A DNA stretch of 64,000 nucleotides, from the NCBI RefSeq assembly GCF_014202945.1, contig NZ_JACHHW010000004.1:248001-312000 (forward strand), in the 5' to 3' direction. How positions within the stretch are numbered: the stretch's first letter is position 1; the number at the start of each line of letters is the position of its first letter. The DNA comes from Zhongshania antarctica (GTDB lineage Bacteria > Pseudomonadota > Gammaproteobacteria > Pseudomonadales > Spongiibacteraceae). A program made the translations under genes and the position numbers. Shown one piece after another: positions 1 through 8,944 of this stretch. The notes below the pieces were generated by a model. It saw only the letters and a program-made list of their open reading frames with translations, was not told the DNA's origin and ran no database searches.

Positions 1-708
1 GCGCTGGGTAAATTGGTGCGCACTGCGGTGATTATTGTCTCGGGATTAATGATTTTACAAAATCTCGGCTACAGTATTTCCGGTGTTTTGGCGTTCGGCG
101 GTATTGGTGGTATTGCAGTCGGTTTTGCCGCTAAAGACTTACTGGCTAATTTTTTCGGCGGTCTAATGGTTTACTTAGATCGGCCCTTTTCGGTTGGTGA
201 CTGGATACGCTCTCCCGACAAGAACATTGAAGGCACGGTAGAAAATATTGGCTGGCGCCAAACCCGCATTCGCACTTTCGATCAACGGCCCTTGTACGTG
301 CCGAATGCAACATTTGCGCAAATCTCAGTAGAAAATCCGTCACGCATGTTGAATCGACGTATTTATGAAACGATCGGTGTGCGTTATGAAGATGCTGGGC
401 GTCTGCCGGAGATTATCAACAGGGTCAGGGCAATGTTAGAAGATCATGCTGATATTGATTTAGGTAAAACTCTGATCGTTAATTTCAATACGTACAACGC
501 ATCGTCTTTAGATTTCTTTGTTTATACATTTACCAAAACCACAAATTGGGTTGAATACCATAAAATTAAACAAGATGTACTGCTGAAAATTCTAAATATC
601 ATTCATGAGCTTGGTGGCGATGTGGCCTTTCCTACCACCACTGTTAAGCTTGATCCTATTACAATAGAGAGCGCCCAAGGGCACACTGCGGAGTTTAAAA
701 ATGGGTAA
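1..708 (+). CDS. MscS-family mechanosensitive channel (5' truncated by window edge)
   Basis: The reading frame is open from base 1, so only the C-terminal part is visible (about 235 residues). It begins with two hydrophobic stretches. The second is a Gly/Ala-rich helix, GGIGGIAVGFAAKDLLANFF, typical of the pore-lining TM3 of MscS. The beta-domain signature follows (YLDRPFSVGDWI, then GTVENIGWRQTRIRTFD and the VPNATF segment), with an alpha/beta C-terminal domain after it. In this family the protein is an inner-membrane channel that opens on membrane tension and protects against hypo-osmotic shock. The stop codon region overlaps the start of the next gene by 8 bases, suggesting co-transcription. 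The subfamily cannot be fixed because the N-terminus is missing. Confidence 0.9.
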   Translation, partial: ALGKLVRTAVIIVSGLMILQNLGYSISGVLAFGGIGGIAVGFAAKDLLANFFGGLMVYLDRPFSVGDWIRSPDKNIEGTVENIGWRQTRIRTFDQRPLYVPNATFAQISVENPSRMLNRRIYETIGVRYEDAGRLPEIINRVRAMLEDHADIDLGKTLIVNFNTYNASSLDFFVYTFTKTTNWVEYHKIKQDVLLKILNIIHELGGDVAFPTTTVKLDPITIESAQGHTAEFKNG

Positions 709-1444
709 AACAATAGCGGTTATTGGCGGAACGGGTTTATGTGATTGGCCAGGTGCCGAGGTGCTTGAAGAGACTGCGCTGGAGACGCCCTACGGTGTGC
801 CCAGTGCCTTGGTTCAACGGATACGCTATGAATCTGCTGAGTTTTTGTTTCTTGCCCGTCATGGTCACGGGCATGAGATACCGCCACATGCGATTAACTA
901 CCGCGCGAATATTGCCGCGCTTCAGCAGGCCGGTGTTGATGCCTTGATTGCGGTTAATGCGGTGGGGGGCATTAGTGAGCGCTTTGTCGCAGGTGTTATT
1001 ACTATTCCAGATCAAATTAATGATTACACTTGGGGGCGCCAGCACACCTTTTTTGACGGTAACAATGGCAAAGTTGAGCACATAGATTTTAGCTTCCCCT
1101 ATAGTCAGGATTTGCGTTCTCGTTTGGCTAATGCCGCGGTAGATGCCAATATCGCGATTGAAGACTACGGGGTTTACGCAGTGACCCAAGGGCCGCGCTT
1201 GGAAACGGCGGCAGAAATTCGGCGTCTTGCTAGAGACGGTAACGATATTGTAGGTATGACCGCAATGCCAGAGGCAGCGTTGGCCAGGGAGGCTGGGATT
1301 GACTATGCGTCGATATCTTTAGTGGTCAACCCGGGCGCGGGGCTCAGTGATAATCTGATTACGATCGAAGATATTCGCGCCGTTATCGATACCGGTATGG
1401 TGCAGGTTAAATCCATTCTGGCGCGTTGTATCGCCGAGTATTAA
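701..1444 (+). CDS. S-methyl-5'-thioinosine (thioadenosine-type) phosphorylase
   Basis: This is a 247-residue purine nucleoside phosphorylase of the MTAP/PNP family. The phosphate-site motif IGGTGL is at residues 8-13. RHGHGHEIPPHAINYRANI (about 51-70), VTQGPRLETAAEIR and GMTAMPEAALAREA follow. The C-terminal base-recognition segment is VVNPGAGLSD, with Asn where adenine-specific MTAPs carry Asp. By family knowledge this favours a 6-oxopurine, as in the S-methyl-5'-thioinosine phosphorylase of Pseudomonas aeruginosa, which has the same neighbours (csiV, mfd). It would salvage methylthio-nucleoside left from polyamine synthesis. The start overlaps the upstream channel gene by 8 bases. The substrate assignment is inference; membership of the family is secure. 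Confidence 0.88.
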   Translation: MGKTIAVIGGTGLCDWPGAEVLEETALETPYGVPSALVQRIRYESAEFLFLARHGHGHEIPPHAINYRANIAALQQAGVDALIAVNAVGGISERFVAGVITIPDQINDYTWGRQHTFFDGNNGKVEHIDFSFPYSQDLRSRLANAAVDANIAIEDYGVYAVTQGPRLETAAEIRRLARDGNDIVGMTAMPEAALAREAGIDYASISLVVNPGAGLSDNLITIEDIRAVIDTGMVQVKSILARCIAEY

Positions 1445-1487
1445 TTGTTATTAAACCGATGGCCGGAGTATTGCCCCGGCCACAGGT

Positions 1488-2267
1488 TTATTCTTTCGGC
1501 GCTTTAATTTTTGTTACTTTAATAATGACCCCAAATTTGGGGTGGTCAATAAAGTGCAATTCATCACTGCGCATCCGCCGCTGTTGTTTCATCACCACGA
1601 TTTGCTCAATGGGATGGTCTGCGTCTTGCTGAGCTTGAGCACTGGGCTGAAAATCAGGGTTTTGCTGCTTAAATTGGCGGTATTCTGGGCTGTCTTCAAA
1701 GGCTTTGTCGGCCAGTGAAGACAGTTCTTCAGGCTCATCGTAGCTTTGCGGTTGGTGTGGTAAATAATAATTACCGCTGTGACTACCGTAGCGCACCAGC
1801 CAAAGATTAGTGTCGACATGCAGGTAGCGCTCTACGGCGATGCGAATATAGCCCTCGAGCTCATAGTGTTTTCCGAATTGCCTGCCCCCTTGAATCAAAA
1901 TGGCTGGGGATTTTTTGCGTGGCAGAAGATCTTGTTCCCAGCTTGCTAGAAACAGGGGTCTGTATCGGGACGACATACGCAGGGATTGCGCCGCTTTGGC
2001 AAACTCTGGGTCGCTGCTGTCGACAATGCGCGGTGAGTTAGTGTTGGTCTGCAGGCGCACCCATTTTCTGGGGTAGCGTAAATGCACATTGTCGGGCCAG
2101 TCTTCTTCATACATATTGCCGGGATCATTATTGGCATAGACCACCATATCAATATGAAATCGATCGGTATTTTGGCCGAACGCCGCAGCGCTAAATCCCC
2201 AAAGCAGTAGGAGGAATAAGGCATAGTAACGGCGGTGATCTAGTGTACTCATAGTGCTCGGTCTCAT
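1488..2267 (-). CDS. csiV: CsiV-family periplasmic protein
   Basis: The protein has 259 residues. Arg-rich residues 12-13 precede a hydrophobic run (ALFLLLLWGFSAAAFG), giving a clear Sec signal peptide with probable cleavage near residue 31. The mature part opens with FHIDMVVYANND, the start typical of CsiV proteins, and includes the LEGYIRIAVERYLHVDTNLWL segment. CsiV of Vibrio cholerae is a peptidoglycan-binding periplasmic protein needed to resist non-canonical D-amino acids. The C-terminal part (from about residue 175) is hydrophilic and Gln-rich. A second ATG six codons in (2252) is an equally good start, since neither has a strong ribosome site. The gene lies directly downstream of mfd on the same strand, the same order as in Pseudomonas. 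Confidence 0.8.
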   Translation of the reverse strand: MRPSTMSTLDHRRYYALFLLLLWGFSAAAFGQNTDRFHIDMVVYANNDPGNMYEEDWPDNVHLRYPRKWVRLQTNTNSPRIVDSSDPEFAKAAQSLRMSSRYRPLFLASWEQDLLPRKKSPAILIQGGRQFGKHYELEGYIRIAVERYLHVDTNLWLVRYGSHSGNYYLPHQPQSYDEPEELSSLADKAFEDSPEYRQFKQQNPDFQPSAQAQQDADHPIEQIVVMKQQRRMRSDELHFIDHPKFGVIIKVTKIKAPKE

Positions 2268-2294
2268 TTTTAAATGCGGTCTACTATCGCAGTT

Positions 2295-5200
2295 CTATTG
2301 TTTCGCTGCCAGCTTGCTGAGCAGTGCTTCAACAAATTCAAAGCGTTGCACAGGGTCTTCTAAGGGCTCTTTGAATTTTAAGGCATTGGCGCCGTCGAGT
2401 TGGTAGCGCGCTGGCGCCATTTGCACGAGTTTGACGATATTTAAAGGGTGGACTTGGGTGTCTTCCGCAAACTCCACTCGGCCGCCTTGGTTCGAGGCTT
2501 CAATTTTACTTAATCCTAGTGCGCCAGCAAGAAGCCGGATCTCGGCGCAGCGAAATAGGTTTTTAACCTGATTGGGTAACAGGCCAAAACGATCGATCAT
2601 CTCAACCTGTAATTCTCGCAACTCGTGGCTGTCGACGGCACTCGCTATGCGTTTATAGAGCATGAGCCTACTTTGGACATCGGGTAAGTATTCATCCGGT
2701 ATCAGTGCCGGCAAGCGTAAATTAACGTCGATATGGTCAGCGTTATTATCTTCAAGGTTTATTTTCTTACCAGCTTTTATCGCGTTTACCGCGCGGTCGA
2801 GCATGTCCATGTACAGGGTGAAGCCTATCGAGTGAATTTGGCCGCTTTGGCCCTCGCCCAATAGCTCGCCAGCGCCGCGAATTTCCATATCTTGGGTGGC
2901 AAGGGTGAAGCCCGCGCCTAAAGTGTCGGCCTCACTGATGGCGGTTAAACGCTTTTGTGCATCACCGGTCAATTGCTTCACGGGGGGCGTTAACAAATAC
3001 GCGTAGGCTTGGTGGTGAGAGCGACCTACGCGACCGCGCAACTGATGAAGTTGGGCGAGGCCAAATTTGTCAGCGCGGTCAATAATGATGGTGTTGGCAT
3101 TGGGTACGTCGATGCCGGTTTCAATAATTGTTGAACACACCAGGACATTGTGGCGTTTGTGGTAAAAATCACTCATCACCTGTTCAAGTTCGCGCTCGCG
3201 CATTTGGCCGTGGCCAACGCCAATCCGCAACTCGGGAATCATGGCCTCTAGGTCGCGCGCGGTTTTTTCAATGGTTTTGACCTCGTTGTGGAGGTAGTAA
3301 ACTTGGCCGCCCCGTAAAATCTCGCGAAGGATTGCCTCTTTAATTAGTCCGTCGTCAGACTCCCTAACAAAGGTTTTGACCGATAAGCGCCGAGCGGGCG
3401 GGGTGGCGATGATAGATAAGTCGCGAATGCCGGCCATCGACATATTCAATGTTCGAGGGATCGGCGTGGCCGTCATGGTTAATACATCGACTTCGGCGCG
3501 GAGGTTTTTCAAGGCTTCTTTTTGCCGAACCCCAAAGCGGTGCTCCTCGTCAATAATAACCAAGCCGAGGTTTTTGTAGCGAATGTCGTTACTCAGCAAT
3601 TTATGAGTGCCGATCAAGATGTCGACCTTGCCGGCGTGAAGTTCAGCAATGACGCCTTTTTGCTCGGCGGCGCTGCGAAACCGCGACAGCACTTCGATGT
3701 TTACGGGCCAGTCGGCAAAGCGGTCGCGGAAGGACTCAAAATGCTGCTGAGCGAGGAGGGTGGTGGGCACTAAAATCGCTACTTGAGTGCCATTTTGCAC
3801 CGCGACAAAGGCGGCGCGCACCGCGACCTCAGTTTTACCAAAGCCAACATCGCCGCAAACTAGGCGGTCCATGGGGCGCAGCGATTTTAAGTCGTCTAGT
3901 ACGGCTTCAATGGCGACTTGCTGATCTGGTGTTTCCTCAAAGGGGAACGCGTCGGCGAATTGTTGGTAGTCTTCGTCGCTGAGTTCAAAGGCTCGGCCTT
4001 CTCGAGCTTCGCGGCGAGCATAAATATCCAGTAGCTCAGCGGCGACATCGCGGATTTTTTCCGCGGCTTTGCGTTTGGCTTTGCTCCACTGCTCAGTGCC
4101 GAGTCGGTGCAGGGGAGCGGTGTCGTCGTCGGCGCCACTGTAGCGGCTTATCAATTGCAGCGAGCCCACCGGCACGTAGAGTTTGGCGCCATCGGCGTAC
4201 TCTAGGGCTAGAAACTCGCTGGCTTGATGGTCGACATTGAGTGACTGCAAACCTAAGTAGCGGCCAACGCCGTGATCGGCGTGCACCACGGGGGCGCCGA
4301 CACGCAGTTCCGCGAGGTTTTTGACCACGCTCTCGGCGGTGCTGGCGGCGGCTTTCTTGCGGCGACGACTCTGAGATACTCGCTTGCCGAAGAGTTGCGA
4401 CTCCGCAATGAGGGCAAAGGCGTAGGGAGTATCGCCTGAGATACCTTCGTCAATAGGCGCAATGGTGATGCCAAATTCGCTTTTGCTGTCGGCAAAGGCT
4501 CGCCAGCTGGCAAAGGACGTTGGTTTCAGTTTGTGGCGGGCCAATAAATCAATTAAGGCTTCGCGTCGCCCGGCAGATTCGGCGCACAGCAAGACTTTAC
4601 GGTGTTGACTATAGCTGCGTAAGGCGGCGATGGGGTCGCTGTGTTTGGCATCTATGCTCAGTGGTGGCGCTGTCGCAATGGCAAAATTAAAACTGCCTGC
4701 GGCGGCGGGAAGCTCCCCTTCGCTCAAACTAATGCGCGGATAGTTTTTGAGGGTGGCAAAGAGTTCCGGTACGGTTTGGAATACGCCCGCTGGCGGCAAA
4801 ACTGGCCGCTGTAAATCCCCTAAACGTTGTTCATAGCGCTGTTGTATGTCTTGCCAGTAATGCTCGGCGGCCCCTTCAATTCCGGTGGTGTTTAACACCC
4901 ATGTGTTGTCGGGTAAGTAGTCAAATAGAGTGCCGGTTTGTTGAAAGAACAGCGGTAGGTAATACTCGATGCCCGCGGGTGCGATGCCATCACTGACATC
5001 TTGATAAATGGGGCATTTGCGATGATCGACATTAAAGCGTTCGTGCCACTGGCGGCGAAAGAGGGCGATACCGTTGTCGTCTAAAGGGAATTCTTTGCCC
5101 GGTAATAAGCGTATTTCGTTAACTGACTCAATGCCGCGCTGGGTTTCTGGGTCGAAGCTGCGCAGACTGTCTATTTCTTGGTCTAAGAGGTCTAGACGAT

Positions 5201-5738
5201 AGGGGAATTCGCTGCCCATTGGGAATATGTCAATAATCGCGCCACGACTTGCGTATTCCCCGTGCTGATAAACCGTATCTACGTGGTGGTAGCCGCTTTT
5301 TTCGAGTTCTAAGCGGAAGGTGCTGATGTCGACTTGTTGGCCGCGTTTAAGGAGTAGGCTGTGTTGGCGCACATAGTCGGGTGGCGCAATACGCTGCATT
5401 AGGGTGCTGATGGGCGCAACCAAAATGCCGTTTGCCATCGTTGGCAGCTCACTTAGTGTTCGTAAGCGTTCGGAAACGATGTCTTCATGGGGTGAGAAAT
5501 TATCGTAAGGCAGCGTCTCCCAATCAGGCAGCAGGCGTACGGGTAGCTCGGCAGCAAAAAAACGCAGGTTTTGCTCAAGCTGATAGGCGGAGGCGGTGTC
5601 CGCTGTCAGCAGGAGTACCGGCTGGTTTAGCGATCTCGCTAATTCCGCGGCAACGAGGCCGTGGCTCGCGGAGGGGCATTGTCCCCAGCGCAGAACGCCA
5701 GCTTTAGGGGGGGTATTAATTGCGGGTAATTCAATCAC
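2295..5738 (-). CDS. mfd: Transcription-repair coupling factor Mfd
   Basis: The 1147-residue product is full length for Mfd. The N-terminal UvrB-homology region (about 1-330) keeps the LLPDWETLPYDNFSPHEDI stretch. The RNA-polymerase-interacting CarD-like domain begins near residue 475 (LRVGAPVVHADHGVGRY). The translocase follows, with Walker A GDVGFGKTEV near 628-637, DEEH box IIDEEHRFG near 728, and TATPIPRTL. Helicase motifs V-VI include STIIETGIDVPNANTIII and QLRGRVGRS. A TRCF C-terminal regulatory domain closes the protein. Mfd uses ATP to push stalled RNA polymerase off lesions and recruits UvrA. It is transcribed divergently from gap across a 162-base gap. Start ATG at 5738. Confidence 0.98.
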   Translation of the reverse strand: MIELPAINTPPKAGVLRWGQCPSASHGLVAAELARSLNQPVLLLTADTASAYQLEQNLRFFAAELPVRLLPDWETLPYDNFSPHEDIVSERLRTLSELPTMANGILVAPISTLMQRIAPPDYVRQHSLLLKRGQQVDISTFRLELEKSGYHHVDTVYQHGEYASRGAIIDIFPMGSEFPYRLDLLDQEIDSLRSFDPETQRGIESVNEIRLLPGKEFPLDDNGIALFRRQWHERFNVDHRKCPIYQDVSDGIAPAGIEYYLPLFFQQTGTLFDYLPDNTWVLNTTGIEGAAEHYWQDIQQRYEQRLGDLQRPVLPPAGVFQTVPELFATLKNYPRISLSEGELPAAAGSFNFAIATAPPLSIDAKHSDPIAALRSYSQHRKVLLCAESAGRREALIDLLARHKLKPTSFASWRAFADSKSEFGITIAPIDEGISGDTPYAFALIAESQLFGKRVSQSRRRKKAAASTAESVVKNLAELRVGAPVVHADHGVGRYLGLQSLNVDHQASEFLALEYADGAKLYVPVGSLQLISRYSGADDDTAPLHRLGTEQWSKAKRKAAEKIRDVAAELLDIYARREAREGRAFELSDEDYQQFADAFPFEETPDQQVAIEAVLDDLKSLRPMDRLVCGDVGFGKTEVAVRAAFVAVQNGTQVAILVPTTLLAQQHFESFRDRFADWPVNIEVLSRFRSAAEQKGVIAELHAGKVDILIGTHKLLSNDIRYKNLGLVIIDEEHRFGVRQKEALKNLRAEVDVLTMTATPIPRTLNMSMAGIRDLSIIATPPARRLSVKTFVRESDDGLIKEAILREILRGGQVYYLHNEVKTIEKTARDLEAMIPELRIGVGHGQMRERELEQVMSDFYHKRHNVLVCSTIIETGIDVPNANTIIIDRADKFGLAQLHQLRGRVGRSHHQAYAYLLTPPVKQLTGDAQKRLTAISEADTLGAGFTLATQDMEIRGAGELLGEGQSGQIHSIGFTLYMDMLDRAVNAIKAGKKINLEDNNADHIDVNLRLPALIPDEYLPDVQSRLMLYKRIASAVDSHELRELQVEMIDRFGLLPNQVKNLFRCAEIRLLAGALGLSKIEASNQGGRVEFAEDTQVHPLNIVKLVQMAPARYQLDGANALKFKEPLEDPVQRFEFVEALLSKLAAKQ

Positions 5739-5827
5739 AGTTGGGGAATTCTGCTTTGGTCAATGAAAAATGGTGCATTGTAACCCGCTATTGGTAGTTA
5801 TTACATTGCACAGATGGCGATCGGCGG

Positions 5828-5856
5828 TTGAACTTGGGGGCAGTAATAAAGATAAT
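5828..5856 (+). promoter_or_regulatory. Candidate sigma-70 promoter of gap
   Basis: A -35-like TTGAAC (5828-5833) is followed after 17 bases by GATAAT (5851-5856), 45 bases before the GTG start of gap. It matches consensus at 4/6 and 5/6 positions with ideal spacing. It lies in the divergent mfd/gap intergenic region. No transcript data are available, so this is pattern only. Confidence 0.5.
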
Positions 5857-5900
5857 ACGCGCACAATTTTCTCCTCCCCGCCATGCAAAGGGTATCTGCC

Positions 5901-7367
5901 GTGACTGAAAGAAGACGTGAGCGTCCTGATGATTACTTCGCCGATTGGAAAGAGCGCGAAGCGTTAGCAGAGGGGATGATCCCTCTAATTGGTAAACTTT
6001 ACCGCTCCAATAACGTTAAAACCTACATTTATGGTAAGAATCTGGTCAACCTGTCGGTGCTGGATATCATGCAGGCCCACCGCTTTGTGCGTCAGGTTGA
6101 GCAAAACGAAATTTCTGAGTTTGAAACCTTCCCCATTATTCAGGCGCTATCCACGCTAGACCTTGGTACTGCGCATATCGACGCTGGGCGTATTGCGGTT
6201 AATTACGAGGAAACAGGCAAGGCTAGCGGCCAGTCAGTTGAAGATTTTGTTCGCAGTCAGGTGGCTAAATTGATTGGCGGCGCGAAAGAACCAGGCCGTC
6301 CGTCACGTGACGTGGTTTTATACGGTTTTGGTCGTATTGGCCGCTTGGTTGCCCGCCTATTGATTGAAAAGGCGGGTGGCGGCGCTAATTTGCGTCTGCG
6401 TGCGGTTGTTGTTCGCCACGGCGGTGCAGAAAATGATTTGGTAAAGCGGGTGAGCTTGCTGCGTCGCGACTCAGTGCACGGGCCTTTTAACGGTACAATC
6501 CGCGTTGATGAAGAGCGTCAGTCATTTGTTGCGAACGGCGTTGAAGTGAAGGTGATTTACGCCAACTCACCGGAAGAAGTCGATTACACCGCCTATGGCA
6601 TCAATGATGCTATTTTGGTTGATAACACTGGCAAGTGGCGCGATGTTGACGGCTTGTCTACTCACCTCGGTCGTCCGGGTATTGCCAAGGTAATTCTGAC
6701 GGCGCCGGGCAAAGGTGATATGAAGAATATCGTGCACGGCGTAAACAGCGATCAGATTTTACCTGAAGATACCATTATATCTGCCGCCAGCTGCACCACC
6801 AATGCTATTGCACCGCCGCTGAAGGTATTGGACGACAAGTTTGGCGTTGAGAATGGCCATGTTGAAACCGTTCACTCTTACACCAATGACCAAAACTTAA
6901 TCGACAATTACCACAAAGGCGATCGCCGTGGCCGCAGTGCACCACTAAACATGGTTATTTCTGAAACTGGGGCCGCCAAGGCTGTTGGTAAAGTATTGCC
7001 AGCAATGTTAGGTAAATTGAGCGGCAATGCGATTCGGGTACCCACGCCGAATGTGTCACTGGCAATATTAAAGCTCAACCTGAAAACGGCGACGACCAAA
7101 GAAGAGTTGAATGAGTTTATGCGCAAGGTGGCTTTGCACTCGCCACTGCGCAAGCAAATAGACTACTCTAACTCGCCCGAAGTGGTGTCTAGTGACTTCG
7201 TTGGTTCGCGTCACGCCTGTGTTTTTGACAGCCAAGCAACTATCGTGAATGGCAAAAGCGCCATTTTGTACTGCTGGTACGACAATGAGTTTGGCTATAG
7301 CTGCCAAGTACATCGCGTGCTTGAAAAAATGGCCGGTGTTGAATACGCGGTTTACCCCCAAGATTAA
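5901..7367 (+). CDS. gap: Glyceraldehyde-3-phosphate dehydrogenase, long N-terminally extended type
   Basis: The product is a 488-residue GAPDH, far above the usual 330 or so. The dehydrogenase part starts near residue 138 with VVLYGFGRIGRLVARL (NAD(P) site). It carries the catalytic motif ASCTTNAIAPP (Cys298 from this start), then TVHSYTNDQ and the RGRSAPLNM segment. Residues 1-130 are an extra helical-looking domain (REALAEGMIPLIGKLYRSNN) also present in the Pseudomonas gene next to mfd. An upstream ATG exists at 5883. The GTG at 5901 is preferred because AAAGGG (5887-5892) sits 8 bases before it. It catalyses oxidative phosphorylation of glyceraldehyde-3-phosphate or the reverse gluconeogenic step; direction and cofactor cannot be read from the sequence. 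Confidence 0.92.
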   Translation: MTERRRERPDDYFADWKEREALAEGMIPLIGKLYRSNNVKTYIYGKNLVNLSVLDIMQAHRFVRQVEQNEISEFETFPIIQALSTLDLGTAHIDAGRIAVNYEETGKASGQSVEDFVRSQVAKLIGGAKEPGRPSRDVVLYGFGRIGRLVARLLIEKAGGGANLRLRAVVVRHGGAENDLVKRVSLLRRDSVHGPFNGTIRVDEERQSFVANGVEVKVIYANSPEEVDYTAYGINDAILVDNTGKWRDVDGLSTHLGRPGIAKVILTAPGKGDMKNIVHGVNSDQILPEDTIISAASCTTNAIAPPLKVLDDKFGVENGHVETVHSYTNDQNLIDNYHKGDRRGRSAPLNMVISETGAAKAVGKVLPAMLGKLSGNAIRVPTPNVSLAILKLNLKTATTKEELNEFMRKVALHSPLRKQIDYSNSPEVVSSDFVGSRHACVFDSQATIVNGKSAILYCWYDNEFGYSCQVHRVLEKMAGVEYAVYPQD

Positions 7368-7374
7368 TTGGGGG

Positions 7375-7402
7375 AGGGCTGAGTTGGCCGCCAACCAGCC
7401 CT
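7375..7402 (+). terminator. Hairpin downstream of gap
   Basis: AGGGCTG (7375-7381) pairs with CAGCCCT (7396-7402), and inside it GTTGG pairs with CCAAC around a CCG loop, with one bulged A. It begins 8 bases after the gap stop codon. A smaller CCCCCA/TGGGGG hairpin overlaps the stop itself. No T-run follows, so this may be a weak terminator or a 3'-end stability element rather than a full intrinsic terminator. Confidence 0.45.
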
Positions 7403-7418
7403 GACCGTAAATGTTTAC

Positions 7419-7440
7419 ACTGATGACCGATATCATCAGT
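7419..7440. promoter_or_regulatory. Inverted repeat upstream of the nqr operon
   Basis: ACTGATGA (7419-7426) and TCATCAGT (7433-7440) form a perfect 8-base inverted repeat with a 6-base spacer. It lies about 160 bases upstream of nqrA in the only sizeable non-coding gap before the nqr operon. This is a plausible dimeric regulator site. The regulator cannot be named. Confidence 0.35.
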
Positions 7441-7600
7441 CAAGCAGTGGTAAGCAGTCCGGCGAGTCTTTATACTTGCCGCAGTTTTTGGGGCGCACAA
7501 TCATTTAAGTTGTTTGTGCGTTGCTCCCGGCGCGTTTTCACGCCCGAGTTTACGCAGATTTGCAATTTCGCGTTCAACCATAAGAGTGTTAGACAGCCTT

Positions 7601-8941
7601 ATGATCAAAATTACCAGGGGCTTAGATCTGCCCATATCCGGTGGTCCCGCTCAGCACATTGAGCCTGGCTCAAAGGTGCGTGCGGTAGCTGTGCTCGGTT
7701 TCGATTACCTCGGTATGAAACCCACCATGGCGGTGAAAGTCGGTGATCGCGTAAAAACCGGTCAATTATTGTTTACCGACAAGAAAAACTCCGGCGTTCG
7801 CTACACCGCGCCAGCAACCGGCCTTGTCTCAGCGATTAATCGCGGCGAGAAGCGGGTTCTGCAGTCGGTGGTTATCGACGTTGAAGACGATGAATTCGAA
7901 ACTTTTGCTAAATACGACGCGAGTGCGCTTAGTACCCTAAGTGCAGAGCAGGTTGCTGAGAATCTTCAGCAGTCCGGTTTGTGGACGGCACTGCGCACTC
8001 GGCCATTTAGTAAAGTGCCAGCGATTGGCAGTAGTCCTGCGGCGATATTTGTTACCGCAATCGATACTCACCCCTTAGCGGCTGATCCCGCAGTGGTGAT
8101 TGCCGAAGCTGAGGCTGACTTTAGTAATGGCTTGGAACTATTGTGCCGTTTAACCGACGGTAAGGTGCATCTATGTGTTGCCCCGGGCAGCAGCGTGCCG
8201 AGCTTAGACAATGAACAGCTGCGGGTTGCGGAGTTTGGCGGTGTCCACCCGGCTGGCTTGGCCGGCACGCATATCCACTTTTTGGAAGGCGCTAGCGCGA
8301 CAAAAGTGGTGTGGTCTATCGGCTACCAAGACGTTATTGCCATGGGTAGATTGTTTACCACTGGCCAACTGAACACTGAGCGTGTTGTTGCGCTTGCCGG
8401 TCCCCAGGTAGAAAAGCCTCGCTTGATTCGCACTCGCCTTGGTGTGAGTTTAGATGAATTGTGCGCAGGTCAAATTCGTCCAGGCAATAACCGGGTTATT
8501 TCGGGGTCAGTGCTGGGTGGTCGCACCGCGCGTGGCGCGATGGCTTTCCTTGGCCGCTACCACAATCAGGTAACCGTCTTGGCCGAAGGTAATCACCGTG
8601 ATTTTCTGGGTTGGTTGTCGCCCGGTGTTAACAAACACTCGGCGCTGCGTATCTATTTATCGCAGTTCTTTAAAAAGTCGATTGCCTACACCACCAATAC
8701 CAATGGTAGTGAACGCGCCATGGTGCCAGTTGGCGCCTACGAGCGGGTGATGCCACTGGATATTTTGCCGACGCAGTTGCTGCGGTCAATCATTGTGGGC
8801 GATACCCAAATGGCGCAGTCATTGGGATGTTTAGAGTTGGACGAGGAAGACCTCGCGCTGTGCACTTATGTTTGCCCCGGCAAATATGAATACGGCCCGA
8901 TCCTTCGCGACAATTTAAGCCGCATAGAGAAAGAGGGTTAA
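7601..8941 (+). CDS. nqrA: Na+-translocating NADH:quinone reductase subunit A
   Basis: The 446-residue NqrA is the cytoplasmic subunit of the six-subunit sodium pump and contributes to the quinone-binding region. The true start is the ATG at 7601 ([16 protein letters not shown]), as in other NqrA proteins, although the frame is open further upstream. Recognisable segments are [21 protein letters not shown] (barrel-sandwich-like N-terminal domain), [16 protein letters not shown], and the Cys-containing [22 protein letters not shown] close to the C-terminus. It is the first gene of a tightly packed nqrABCDEF-apbE-nqrM operon. Only 3 bases separate it from nqrB. The roughly 200-base leader upstream should hold the operon promoter. 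Confidence 0.97.
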   Translation: MIKITRGLDLPISGGPAQHIEPGSKVRAVAVLGFDYLGMKPTMAVKVGDRVKTGQLLFTDKKNSGVRYTAPATGLVSAINRGEKRVLQSVVIDVEDDEFETFAKYDASALSTLSAEQVAENLQQSGLWTALRTRPFSKVPAIGSSPAAIFVTAIDTHPLAADPAVVIAEAEADFSNGLELLCRLTDGKVHLCVAPGSSVPSLDNEQLRVAEFGGVHPAGLAGTHIHFLEGASATKVVWSIGYQDVIAMGRLFTTGQLNTERVVALAGPQVEKPRLIRTRLGVSLDELCAGQIRPGNNRVISGSVLGGRTARGAMAFLGRYHNQVTVLAEGNHRDFLGWLSPGVNKHSALRIYLSQFFKKSIAYTTNTNGSERAMVPVGAYERVMPLDILPTQLLRSIIVGDTQMAQSLGCLELDEEDLALCTYVCPGKYEYGPILRDNLSRIEKEG

Positions 8942-8944
8942 GTC

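Noticed and set aside
737-1189. 150-residue minus-strand frame within the phosphorylase gene
   Set aside because: Antisense shadow of a well-supported gene; no family features.
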